Below are positions 19,896-30,190 of a stretch of 64,000 nucleotides of DNA, piece after piece. The notes beneath the pieces were generated by a model. That model did not search any database, was not told the origin of the DNA, and saw only the letters and a program-made list of their open reading frames with translations. The position numbers and the translations under genes are program-made. This DNA is from Atherinomorus stipes (taxonomy: Eukaryota; Chordata; Actinopteri; Atheriniformes; Atherinidae): assembly GCA_023101725.1 (NCBI GenBank), contig JALJCO010001024.1, forward strand, positions 1 to 64,000, read 5' to 3'. The first letter of the stretch is position 1, and every line of letters starts with the position of its first letter.

Positions 19896-22312
19896 TCAGT
19901 CTTCAGGCATCTCTGGCAGGGAGATGAGTTTGGCTACTGGTCGGGTATAAGTAGTTCCTTTAATGTCCACTTCAGCGGCGCGGATCCTGCCGTCGTCGCT
20001 GGGAATCACTTTAGTGATTCGCCCTATGGGCCATCGAGCCCTGGGCAGCTGTGGGTCAATAACCATGACCACTTGGTCTGTCGTGAGGTCTGGAGTGGCA
20101 GTGCACCACTTCCTCCTTTGGTGAAGTGTAGGGAGGTAGTTTCTGGTGACCTGAACCCAGAAGTGATCAGCTATGACCTGGCTGTGTTTCCAACGGCGAC
20201 GTCCGATCAGGTCATTGCTGCCATAAACAACTTGTGGCAGCGACGCGTCCCGCCGCCCCATCAGCAGGAGATTAGGCGTTATGGGGTCAGGGTCCGCAAT
20301 GTCTGATGTGGCATAACCAAGGGGCTTCGAGTTAAGAATACCTTCTACCTCTATGAGTACAGTGAGCAGAACTTCTTCTGGAAGAACTCTGTCTTTGAGA
20401 ACCACTTGGAGGGCAGCTTTAGCTGACTTTATCTCCCTCTCCCAAATGCCTCCAAAATGAGGTGCAAGAGGCGGATTGAACTTGAAAGTTATGCTCTGCT
20501 GTGCTAGCTGTTCTCTCAGGGCTGGCTCAAGTTCATCAAACGCCTTCAGCAGTTCCCTGTCTGCACCACGGAAGTTAGTAGCCCTGTCACAGAGGATCTC
20601 ATATGGTTTGCCTCTTCTCGCTACAAAACGTCGCAGAGCTAGGAGGAAGGCATCCGTATCCATGCTGCTCAAAAGATCCAGATGTACACACCTTGTAGTG
20701 AGGCATTTAAAGATGATACCCCATCTCTTCTCTTGTCTGCGGCCTATCTTGATTGTATAGGGTCCAAAGCAGTCTACACCTGTTGACCAGTAGGGGGGCT
20801 TCTGGAGGCGCAGCCGTGAAGCAGGAAGGTCAGCCATGCGTGGAACAGTAGGTTTGTTACGCCATCTTTGGCATTCAATGCAGCCACGTTGGTACTTCTT
20901 CACAGCCTGTCGACCACGAAGAACCCAATAGGTCCGCCTCATCTCAGCAAACACACGATCGGGACCTGGATGGAGCAGCTGGTGGTCGTAGTCTTGTATA
21001 AGCAGCTGGGTGGCGGGGTGGTTAGGTGCCAGGACAATAGGATGGATATTGTCCAGCAGCCCTTCTGCCTTCCTCAGCCGACCACCAACACGGATAAGGC
21101 CCACAGCACTGTCGTACTCTGGGCAGAGAGAAAGCAGACGGCTGTTTGTATTCAGTGGCTTACCTGCCTGCAGAGCGGCTAACTCAGCAGGAAAGCTCTC
21201 TTCCTGGGCCCGCTTGAGAATATGGACTTCTGTCTCGACACGGTCGGTGGCAGTCATTGGAGATGCATCTGCCCCGTGGAGGGACAGATACGTAGCTTGG
21301 ATCAGCTCGGTCCAGGATTTATACGGATACAGGTCAGGAGTTGCAGGCGTGGTAGTCCCTATGTTACCACAGAAGGTCACGCGAGTTTCCTCTGTGTGAG
21401 CTGAGGTGGCAACTGGTGTGGCTGGCCATGTATTTGGTGGGTGGCTCAGAAAACTAGGCCCGCTTGCCCAGCGGCTGGGTTCAGACAAGGCTCTGAGATG
21501 TTTGCCACGGGTGATATCATCGGCTGGGTTCTCATCAGAAGGCACATAACGCCAGGGGTCTGCTCCAACCAGCTCCTGAATCTCAGCAATGCGTGTCCCC
21601 ACAAACACCTTGTAATGCCGGGACTCTGACTGGATCCAGTGGAGGACAGTGGTTGAATCAGTCCACAACGTTGTACTTCTTATAGACAGTGTCAGCTCTG
21701 TCTGCAGGACTTTGGCTAGCTGTGCACCAGAGAGGGCTGCACACAACTCCAGACGGGGAATTGACAGCCGCTTCTTCGGCGCTACACGTGACCGAGCCAT
21801 GACGAATGAAACTTGCACTGTGCCTGTAGATTTATGCTCTGCCCTAAGGTAAGCAACAGCACCATAGGCCCTCTCTGAGGCATCTGTGAATATGTGCAGA
21901 TCAACGGGCTGGTTGGCTGGGATATCTGAAGTGTAGCATCTTGGGATTTTGACCTGCAGTAGCTGTGGTAGCTCGTTCTCCCAGGCACGCCACACGGGAG
22001 AAGTTCATCCGTTATGGGCTCGCTCCACTCGCGGCTTTTCTTCCACAGGGCTTGGACCAGTACTTTAGCACGTGTGGTGTAAGGAATGAGGAAACCAAGT
22101 GGGTCGTACTGGCTTGCAAGCACTCTGTACACATAGCGTAAAGTGGGTTCAGCGGGTGTAATGTCTCTATGCCTGTAGCTTAGAGTGTCTGTGCTGCAGT
22201 TCCATTGCAGACCCAACGTTGACTCCAGTGGGTCCTCCTTTTGAGCAGACAGCCACAACTCACAGTTGGTGGACTTTGCTTCTGTGGGCAGATGAGCGAT
22301 GACTTCCGGCAT
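19896..22312 (-). pseudogene. BEL RT end, RNase H and integrase (one frame change)
   Basis: Two registers meet near 21990. The first (22312 to about 21990) is the RT thumb and connection with YRHRDITPAEPT and ASQYDPLGFLIPY. The second (21995-19896, about 699 codons) starts WRAWENELPQL and contains RNase H (LHIFTDASERAYGAVAYL, WTDSTTVLHWI, PSDENPADDITRG). The integrase follows with a zinc module (GCIECQRWR), a DDE core (GVDCFGPY, LCDRATNFRGADREL, APHFGGIWEREIKSAK) and the BEL-type C-terminal domain (RWPIGRITKVIPSDDGRIR). The frame ends at TGA 60 bp before the 3' LTR. Catalytic residues appear present; only the frame is broken. Confidence 0.88.
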
Positions 22313-23045
22313 GTTACAGGACCACTGATATCAAAGCTTCCATTGGCAAGGAGGGCTCGGAGACCGTCGATGAGCTGCTTGGCCTGGTCTGGTGAGGGAA
22401 GTGACTGGAGACAGTTGTCTACATAGAAAGCCTGCAGTACGGAGTCAACAATATCCTTGTTACCTTCACTGTAGTCTTGTATGTGGCGTTGTAGCGCATA
22501 TATGGCACAACAAGGACTACAGGTCGTGCCAAAGGGCAGCACACGCCACTCATAGACGTCCGGGCAGCGCTCCCTCTCCCCATCCCTCCACAGGAAACGG
22601 AGCAGCGGCTGGTCTTGTGGGAGGAGACGCACCTGATGAAACATGCCGCGTATGTCTCCGCTGATGGCTACGGCATATTCCCGGAATCTGAGGAGCACTG
22701 CAAGGAGTGAAGGGCCTAGTGAAGGGCCAGGCAGGAGATTTCTGTTGAGACAGGTTTGTTGGTGTACAAAAGAGCAGTTGAATACAATTCTGGGTTTGCC
22801 ATTGTGGTACACAAGATGGTGAGGCAGAAACCATGACTCCTCAGAGCTGTTAACCTCTTCCATACTGATCTTCACTGCATAACCAGCCTTCATTAGTTTC
22901 TGTATTTCCTCGTTGTAAACTGACAGCTGTTCAGGGCTGTGTAAGAGGCGGCGTTCAGTGGCTCTGAGGAGAGGCATAACAGCGCTGGGTGAGGTGCGTA
23001 GGGATGGAGAATTCTTTCTGTGCAGGAGTGGGACAGCATAGCGAC
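22180..23045 (-). pseudogene. BEL reverse transcriptase core
   Basis: This is the continuation of the polyprotein beyond the hAT insertion; the first 13 or so codons of the longer open frame (to 23085) are hAT sequence. RT blocks seen are SWFLPHHLVYH, RIVFNCSFVHQQ, SLLAVLLRFREYAVAISGDI, LRFLWRDGE, and the palm motif AFYVDNCLQS, where BEL elements have YVDN/YVDD. A frame change near 22310 ends the true register, shown by homologous sequence continuing in the frame that starts MPEVIAHLPTEAKS. Confidence 0.85.
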
Positions 23046-24231
23046 TAGGGTTGCACGGTATACCGGTACCAGTATAGTACCGCAATACTAAAGCGTTTAA
23101 AACGATACTATACCAGCATTTAAAAAGAAACGGTACTTTAAAACGAAAAAAAAACGCAGCTAAATTGGTAAATTGGAGCCTGTCTCTTTAAGAGCGGCGA
23201 AGCCAGCAGTGAGTGTGACGTAGTTAATGATGCGGCTCACTGAGGAGGAGACGTCAGGTAGCAGACAGGCTGGTTCATGGCGAGTGGACGCTGCCGCGGA
23301 TACTTGAAGTTTGAAGTGTTGCCTCCGTTAGCAAGACGGACTTTGTAGCATCGCTTTCACTGCGGTGCTTCAGTGTTCAACGGCTCGCCTTCATCATTGG
23401 CTTTGAATCCGTAATACTTCCAAACTGTACTTTGAGCTTCTACTTTATCAACATGGGCTTTTCCAAACCCGTCGTCTTTTCTTTTTTCCTCTAAAGGAAA
23501 ACTACGCGGACTTAGTGACTTCAGTCAGGAACAACTGCTGCTGATGTTGTTCAGTTATGTAAAAGTAAAAAGCACAAAACCTCTTCCAGCCCAGTAGAAA
23601 TCTACAGAAGCCTACATACGACACATAAACGGTTAATAAATACATTTTTAATTTTCTTCAAAGTTATTACAGCCTTAAAATGTTTAAATAAGTCTAAAAA
23701 TGGTGACAGAAATTAACTGACTGATGACATGTTCAATTATTATATATATATATTATAATTATTAATACAACTTGACTGATTTTATAATGAAGTCAGTCAC
23801 ACAAACATGATTTTATAGACATTACCTCATACCCATTTAATGTTTCATATCATAAACTATTGAGACACAACATTAAATAAATTAACATTTTGAAACACAT
23901 TTAAAAAATATTCCAAAAGCCTTACAATATGTAATTCATTTAGATAGTGTTACAATTTATTTTTCTAATTATGTCTATATAATGTTTCATGTATAGAATG
24001 ATTTTGATTTTAATTTGGCATTGCTTTATATTACTGGTTCTCTGTTTTAAATTGAAGATTTTCTTTATTTGATTATTTAAAAAAAAAAAAGACTTCAAGA
24101 ACAATAACACAAATAAAAGAAATACTGAGTTTGGTTTACCTTTTTAAAAAAGTATTGAAAAGTACCGAAAAGTATCGAAATACAAAATGGTATCGGTATC
24201 GAAACATAAATTTGGTATCGTGACAACCCTA
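23046..24231. mobile_element. Non-autonomous hAT element inside BEL pol
   Basis: This 1,186-bp element has ends TAGGGTTG(T)CACG and the perfect 8-bp duplication ATAGCGAC (23038-23045 and 24232-24239). The 8-bp duplication and TAGGG-type ends indicate hAT. Subterminal DNA is rich in GGTATCGGTA-like words. No transposase frame is present. Since the host BEL is nearly new, this insertion must be newer still. Confidence 0.93.
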
Positions 24232-24239
24232 ATAGCGAC

Positions 24240-26973
24240 TCACGTCCTCTACAGTGACCCTAATGCTCTTTTCTTCCAGCTGTTGTAGAGCAGCTTTGTC
24301 TTCTCCAGAGCGTGTGGCATCTTTCGAAGAGCGGAAAGGCAATGTGTCTATTTGCCAGAGTCTCTCCACATGTTGCTGCAGTTCTTCGGTAGGGGACAGA
24401 ACAGACAAGTGAAGACAGCTGCTTTCTCTCGGAGGCTGTTGTAGAAAGCTGGTTGGTCCCTGCACTGCCCATCCCAAAGAAGTGCACACGGCTACAGGCC
24501 CACCAATGGGACCGCTCTTCACCGGCTGCTTGGGCGTGATCAAGTGTGGGTGGTCTGACCCAATGAGGACCATGGGTTTGACTTTGTTAAAGGACGGTAA
24601 GGGGAGGTCCTTTAAATGATTATAGCTTCTCTGCAGGCGCTCGGTTGGACTGGACTGCTCAGCAAGGTTCAACTCTGATGCAGTGAAGGCGCCATCAATG
24701 TCGTATTTCAGTCCCTTCTTTGTTTGAGTTGACACTTTGAATGACACAGTAGCTCCCTTCAACTGTACGATCTCCTGTCTAATAGTTCTCAGCGATAGAA
24801 CCTCCTGCTGTCCAGTGAGGCCTAGCTGGCGAACAGCTGCAGGCAGGATAACAGTACGCTCAGAACCGTCATCCAATACAGCGTATGTGTCCATATGTTT
24901 CCTCCCATGATGTAAACGGACTGGGACGACCTTTAACATCACTCTTCCCGAATGAGTAGCCTGATCCATGTAAACTACATTGGGGGATGTGCTTACAGTC
25001 AGTATATTTTCAGTGATGGCTACTTCATGTAGTACAGGGAGGTGTTGTTCCCCACATGTAGAGCAGGGTTTCTTGAGTGTGCAGTTGGCTGGTGGATGTC
25101 CTCTGCCACATTTCCAGCATTTCTTCTTCTCCTTGATCCAGGCTGCTTTAGCTTCACTTGTAAGCTTCGCGAACTCTGCACATGCATTTAGGTAGTGCTC
25201 CTGGTTGTTGCAGTATGGACAGTAGGGTTTGAATCTATCCCTCTTCTTGGTTTGAAGTAACGGGCTGGAGGCTGACGGTGTAGCAGAGGGCGCTACACTC
25301 TGACTGCTACCCAGTAAAACCGCAGTGGACTTGGGTTTTGGCTGTCTGAGAGCTTTCCTCTCCCTGTTGTCTGTATTACTGGGCTCATTGGAGTTTGTGC
25401 CTATCCGGCGGGACACCTGCAGGGTTTGTACCTTCCGTTCAAGCCACTCAGCTAGATCAGGTAAGGTGTATGTCTTATCACTGCCACTCTGAATAATGCC
25501 CTTGTTAAAACAATGCTCAGCAAAGGCATCTCTGAAGTTGGGAGGCAACTTGGTGAGCAAGGTATCAACATGAGAACCACAACTGAGCTCTGATGATGAA
25601 GGGCCTTCCATCGTACTAAGCATACCAACTAGAGTGCCGACTGCAGCTGCAAAGTCCTCAATACCTTGGTAATCACCTGATCGCACGGGTGGAGCACTGA
25701 GAATTGCCTTGAGCTCTCCCTGCACAAGCTGTCGGGGCTGGCCATATCTCAGCTGAAGTGCTGTCATGGCACTGGTGTATGGAGTGGTACTGTTGATATA
25801 CCTCTTGGCAATCTGAACTGCAGCAGGAAATCTTAAATGATCTAGAAGGACTTGGTATTTATAGTCTTCGCTTAAATGGCTGTGAGGTAAGAGCACACTA
25901 TCTAAGCCTTTCTTAAGCATTAGAAAGTCACTTTCTTTCCCTGAACTGAAGATGGACAGCTTTGGCTTAGGAATGCCAAATGATGAGGCAATAGCCATCT
26001 CCATCATGTTGGGTACAGGGATGCTGGCAGGAAGCGGAGAGGGCTGGCCAATAGGTGCTGCTAGAGGCTGTGTAGCATGTGAGTTGGACAGGTATGTACC
26101 TTGTAACCCAGGTTGGGAGGAGGCAGGTATCGTGTAGGACTGGGGGTACCTGGGTGCGCTGTATGGTACATCACTAGGAACGACTGCTGGTTGTATGGAC
26201 ACACCCAGCGATGTAGGATCATACAGAGAAGACGGTATTGCTGATGTAGCAAAGTCCACAGGTGGTGGAGGTGGTGGCCAGTGCTCCTCAGTCTCTGTAG
26301 GCATGGCAGGTACTGCTGCAGGGGATGCCGCTGGAACTGTACTTGGTGCTGAGACGGGAGCCACAGCCGGAGGGGGCTGCTGCAGATATCGGACTACAGG
26401 AGGTGGTAGCTGAAGAGGAGGATGTGCAGGAGGTGGAGACTGCACTTGTGGTGTAACCAGTGGCTGAGCAGGTTGGTGAGGCATAGTCTGTTCCTGTAAG
26501 CGTGATGGAGATCTTAGTACTGGAGTGAGGTTAGGACTCAGGGATAGGCCAATTCTCTCTAACTGGGGGAGGCTACTGTACTCAGGCTGCTCTCCAGAAA
26601 AGGTGTAGGGGTAATTGGGCCGGGCGAAGGCACTCCTTGGATATGAGGTCAATCTGACATTACTCATCTCCATCTCCAGCTCTCTCATCTGATGGCTTAT
26701 AGCTTGCCACCGTGCCTCTAGGCGCTGCATTCTGTCCTCAGTATTTTCCCCAGGCCGATATGTAGGCGCAGAAGAGATGGACCATCTATCTGGACTCTGT
26801 GGCACAACATATCTTGGCTGCGTTGGTAATACTGGTGTTACTGTAGATGGTTGGGGATTTGGTACGGGACAGCTGAGCTCAAAGCCCTCCAGATGTCCGG
26901 GAATGCGACGCACTCTGCTGGGACGGGGACTTTGTTGCAGCTGCTCATCGTAGAAACCTCTGGATGTGGCCAT
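24240..26973 (-). CDS. BEL gag-protease-RT, N-terminal part
   Basis: The first part of the single BEL polyprotein starts MATSRGFYDEQLQQSP. Residues 1-330 are Pro/Gln-rich. A capsid-like region follows at about 335-540. Three Cys/His clusters lie at about 590-650 (CPYCNNQEHYLNAC, CWKCGRGHPPANC, CSTCGEQHLPVLH), typical of BEL nucleocapsid. An aspartic protease comes next with YAVLDDGSERTVI near residue 700. The last 100 residues enter the RT N terminus. The frame is open for more than 900 codons and is cut at 24239 by a hAT element whose 8-bp duplication lies in the coding sequence. Its role is particle structure, RNA packaging and polyprotein cleavage. Confidence 0.88.
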
Positions 26974-26989
26974 GGCGCAGCTCGTGTAA

Positions 26990-27006
26990 TCCGGCTCGAA
27001 GGACCA
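26990..27006 (-). promoter_or_regulatory. BEL primer-binding site, tRNA-Tyr type
   Basis: The plus strand reads TCCGGCTCGAAGGACCA, an exact 17-base match to the 3' end of vertebrate tRNA-Tyr(GUA) with CCA. It lies two bases inside the 5' LTR. Confidence 0.85.
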
Positions 27007-27008
27007 CT

Positions 27009-27767
27009 TGTGAAATACTGTTTGTTGTTTGCTGGGTTTACACTCGTCTGGCCTAAGTCTTCGATCAGAAAGACTGCAGCAAATCCAGGTATTTCGAAGT
27101 TTCTTTAATGAATTCCAGTAAAAGGCATTACAGTCTTTAGCCAGTATGCAGCTGGTGTGACTGTCAGTAGGTACGTGTATGTGTGTGTGTGGTTAGCTGT
27201 AAAGAAATGAAGAATAATAATCAGCATAAAGTGTGCAGTGGAACAAATACTACAAATGATGCATTAAATGAACAATGTACAATAAAATGATAAGCACTGT
27301 ACAATGAAAGGCAATACAACAGGCAAAATATGTACATAACCCACGTAGAAAATAGAAAGCAACATTGTATAAATGAGAAAAATAATACTGGATGTAGTAA
27401 CGCAAACTATCCACGAGGGGGCGCCAGAATGCCGCGAAATGACATAATGTATCTAAGTGGGACCTCGTGGGTAATGGCGGCCAGAAAAAGGCAGAGTTGG
27501 TGATTTAGCGGAGGTAAATGAAAATACTGCCTTCATGGGTTTATATTCACACAAAGTATTATCATGAACGAATAAACATACTTACAAAGGCATTTACGCA
27601 CGACTTATATAGAATAACCTGAACTTAGTTTCAAGAGGCTCACTCCTGCCTGCTCTCCCTGCCAACTGAGCACTGAAGCAGCAGCGCGCATGTCCTCCAA
27701 AGGCGGTAGTGACGTCATGCGTCAGTCTCTTAAAGGCGCAGCTTCTTAGAGCAGGGAAATTTGCACA
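27009..27767 (-). repeat. BEL LTR (5' LTR of the element)
   Basis: This is the partner of the 19078 LTR, of the same length. One of its two differences removes a CpG, as expected from methyl-cytosine decay. Minus-strand transcription of the element would start here. Confidence 0.93.
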
Positions 27768-28444
27768 ACCAGGATCTCACACACAATAAAGCAGAACGTT
27801 ACACAAGCAGAGAGACTCACCAACAGCAATGCAGGTGAGTCCCCAACAGCTGGAATCGCCTCCTTTCCAAACGTAGTGATGATGTCGTCTTTGCCTGGTT
27901 TAATCCAGACTAGTGAAAGTTGCTCCTGTATGGAGGTGGTGAAGACGACACCGGAGCAGAACCTGCTCCTTGCCACAGATTGTTGTGGCCTATTTTGGTT
28001 TTAGCAAAGAGTCTAAACGAAAGTTTAAGCCGCTTTCTAACTCAAGTTTTTCAGGCAAATCTCTAATGAGGTCCAACATGAATAATATCCATGTTTTAAC
28101 AAGAAAAATGCCGTTTCCGGATGATGACTTCCTTGCCAAGTTAGTGTAATGGTCATAGAAACACAAAACAGCAACACTGCGTTGTTTTTTTTTTTTTTTG
28201 TTCCTCATCAAAATACCGATATATTCAATATAATTTAAAACACAACAATTTTCATCAGGTTACTTTACATTTTTATAAATGATATGAGTGCATGAGTGGC
28301 CGTAGACTGCAATACAAACACAGGCTTTTTGTCCCCTGGTTGCACGCGCAACTGCAATGTTTGTAAACAGGAAACCATCTATTTGGAAATACCGAGGATG
28401 TTTTTATATATTCATTATGAAATGCGCTACGGTAGTATTTATGG

Positions 28445-29079
28445 TAGGGCTGGGAATCATTAGGTACCTTGCGATACGATACTATCACGATATTTTGCCT
28501 ACGATAACGATAATATCACGATATAGTAATTCTGCAAAAATCAATATATTGCAATAAATTTATCCACGATAGACCACAGTATTTGTCCCTGAAGACATTC
28601 CAAATTTATCGACCAAAGTGAATCCATGTGAAATGAGTTACAAAATATTATCAATCAGTAGCACATACGTGACATCAGTTCATATAAAATGAGCAAAACA
28701 GTAAAACAAAGTGCACAGTGGTTCTTCTTAAGAAAGCATATTAAAAAATAAACATTTCAGTCATTATTTCTTCATGATCTCAAACAACTGGGTGGTCTAT
28801 GACAACCTGGACACACATTTTAATTTGTACTTCACACCATGTTTAAAGTTTAACCTGAACCTGCAGCCTGCACATAGATATCAGTGCTAATGCAGGGACT
28901 TTTCTACATGCTGAACCTCTGCAGACAGAACAACGAAATCTCGCGAGATCTCACTGGTCTCTTACAAAATCTCGCGAGATTTCGTAAAAATATCGATACA
29001 GCTTTTTAAAATATCGATATGATATCGCAACACAAAATATCGCGATATTTCAGTGTATCGATATTTTGGCACACCCCTA
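28445..29079. mobile_element. hAT MITE with TCTCGCGAGA palindromes
   Basis: This 635-bp element starts TAGGGCTGGG and ends CACCCCTA, with the perfect 8-bp duplication ATTTATGG (28437-28444 and 29080-29087). It contains two exact TCTCGCGAGA sites (28939-28948 and 28970-28979) exactly 31 bp apart, near its right end. The terminal regions are rich in TATCGATATTT words. No reading frame of note. Confidence 0.92.
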
Positions 29080-29200
29080 ATTTATGGGCAATATGTGTTT
29101 TTTTATATATCTGTGTAAGGTGTGCTTTATGTGTACTGTATGTACATATGTATTTATGTACATATGTAAATGTATGCTGTGTTTGTATTGGTATGTGTAC

Positions 29201-29400
29201 AGGGGTCTATTGCATGAAACTAGGACTCCGTAATCCATGTTATTTAAACTTAGCCGGGCTCATTCAACCCACAACATGGCCATCCAGGCTTAGCTGGTTG
29301 CTCAAACCACGAGCCAGGATAAGTAGACACGGATTGATCAAGCTAGGTGAAACCTATCCTGGATAAGTGCGCGCTCATGGCTTCCTCATATAGACCCCTA
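29201..29400. mobile_element. Short TIR element, class uncertain
   Basis: The ends AGGGGTCTATTG and ATATAGACCCCT form a short inverted repeat about 200 bp apart, with TTAGCC/GGCTTAGC words inside. No clear target duplication was found. Confidence 0.45.
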
Positions 29401-29507
29401 GCGATCAAGCACAGAGTCATTGATCTACCATGGCAACCAGATCAGCATATTCTCTCTGATGGAGCAGGAAATCCTCCTGGAAGCCGGGGAGAAAGGGGAA
29501 GAGAGGA

Positions 29508-29562
29508 AGGGGAAAAAAAAAAGGAGAAAAAAAAGAAAAAAAAAAAAAAAAAAAAAAAATAA
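29508..29562 (+). repeat. A-rich purine tract
   Basis: Almost pure A with scattered G, preceded by GGGGAAGAGAGGAAGG. It could be a retroposon tail or a simple repeat. Confidence 0.7.
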
Positions 29563-29929
29563 GAGGCAGTGAGGGATCAAATAAAAAAGAAAGGAAACAC
29601 CTGAAACAATGAGAAAAAGCAGCAAAGTATCATGGACTGCCTGAATGCGCATGTATGGTGCGCAAATACACACTCACTCTGCTGAAACCAACATTGGCGA
29701 TCACAAACCACATAAACAAGACCGAAAATATAGTTGCCCACCAACTAGGAATGAAATGGTTTAAAACTGCTTCCCCACATTTCACATTGGTAAAATGAAG
29801 GAGTTTGTGGTAGATAATGCCTTATTTAGAGGCTGTGCAAGGTTGCCCGCATCACTTCCATTATATTGGACATACGCTGATCTGGAGTGGATCTAAATAT
29901 CTCCTGAAGGAATTCAAGTTAGATCAAAA

Positions 29930-30003
29930 CTGTCTGGGTGAGTAAATGAACGTATTTCATGCTAGAAAATAGGTCCAGATTGGAAAAAAAAAACGAACTT
30001 CCC
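29930..30003. mobile_element. Relic arm of a long-TIR TTAA element
   Basis: It resembles the right arm of the element at 7178-7826 (GTGAGTAAATG, GGTCCAGATTGGAAAAA, then CCTTTAA). Its left partner was not found. Confidence 0.5.
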
Positions 30004-30027
30004 TTTAACCCAGGATTGTTCAGTGTG

Positions 30028-30029
<2 letters not shown>

Positions 30030-30066
<37 letters not shown>

Positions 30067-30145
30067 GGTATATGTATATATATATACAGTATATACAGTA
30101 CATACATAAACATGTACATATATATATATACATATATATATATAC
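30030..30145. repeat. (TA)n-rich microsatellite
   Basis: TATATA runs are interspersed with ACAC and GTATA. A perfect hairpin follows at 30154-30190. Confidence 0.85.
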
Positions 30146-30153
30146 GCTGTAAC

Positions 30154-30190
30154 GCATCCAGGAACAAACACGCTGTTTGTTCCTGGATGC
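30154..30190. repeat. Perfect 16-bp hairpin
   Basis: GCATCCAGGAACAAAC (30154-30169) is followed by a 5-base loop ACGCT and its exact reverse complement (30175-30190). Function unknown. Confidence 0.8.

Larger units (their letters stand above)
19078..27767 (-). mobile_element. BEL/Pao LTR retrotransposon, full length, very young
   Basis: This 8,690-bp element lies on the minus strand, flanked by the 5-bp duplication ACCAG (19073-19077 and 27768-27772) inside repeat X. The 759-bp LTRs differ by eye at only two positions. The order is LTR, tRNA-Tyr-type primer site, one long gag-pro-RT frame, RNase H, integrase with a C-terminal BEL-type domain, polypurine tract, LTR. A 1,186-bp hAT element interrupts it at 23046-24231, and two single-base frame changes lie near 22310 and 21990. 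Despite its youth it is no longer coding-competent. Confidence 0.95.
18451..28380 (+). mobile_element. Repeat X, split by the BEL element (18451-19077 and 27768-28380)
   Basis: Repeat X is about 1.24 kb once the BEL insertion is set aside. Its ends form imperfect inverted arms of about 60 bp: AGATGGGTTTCC at the left, with GCGTGCAACCAGGGGGCAA inside it, and the complementary block ending GGAAACCATCT at the right. Other copies lie at 32190-34363 and, reversed and partial, at 6022-6422. No reading frame is recognised. It is probably a non-autonomous DNA element, class unknown. Confidence 0.6.

Noticed and set aside
26990..27006. tRNA-like sequence ends at 26990-27006 and 15855-15872 as tRNA genes
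   Set aside because: Only the 3' end is matched; both sit at LTR borders as primer-binding sites.
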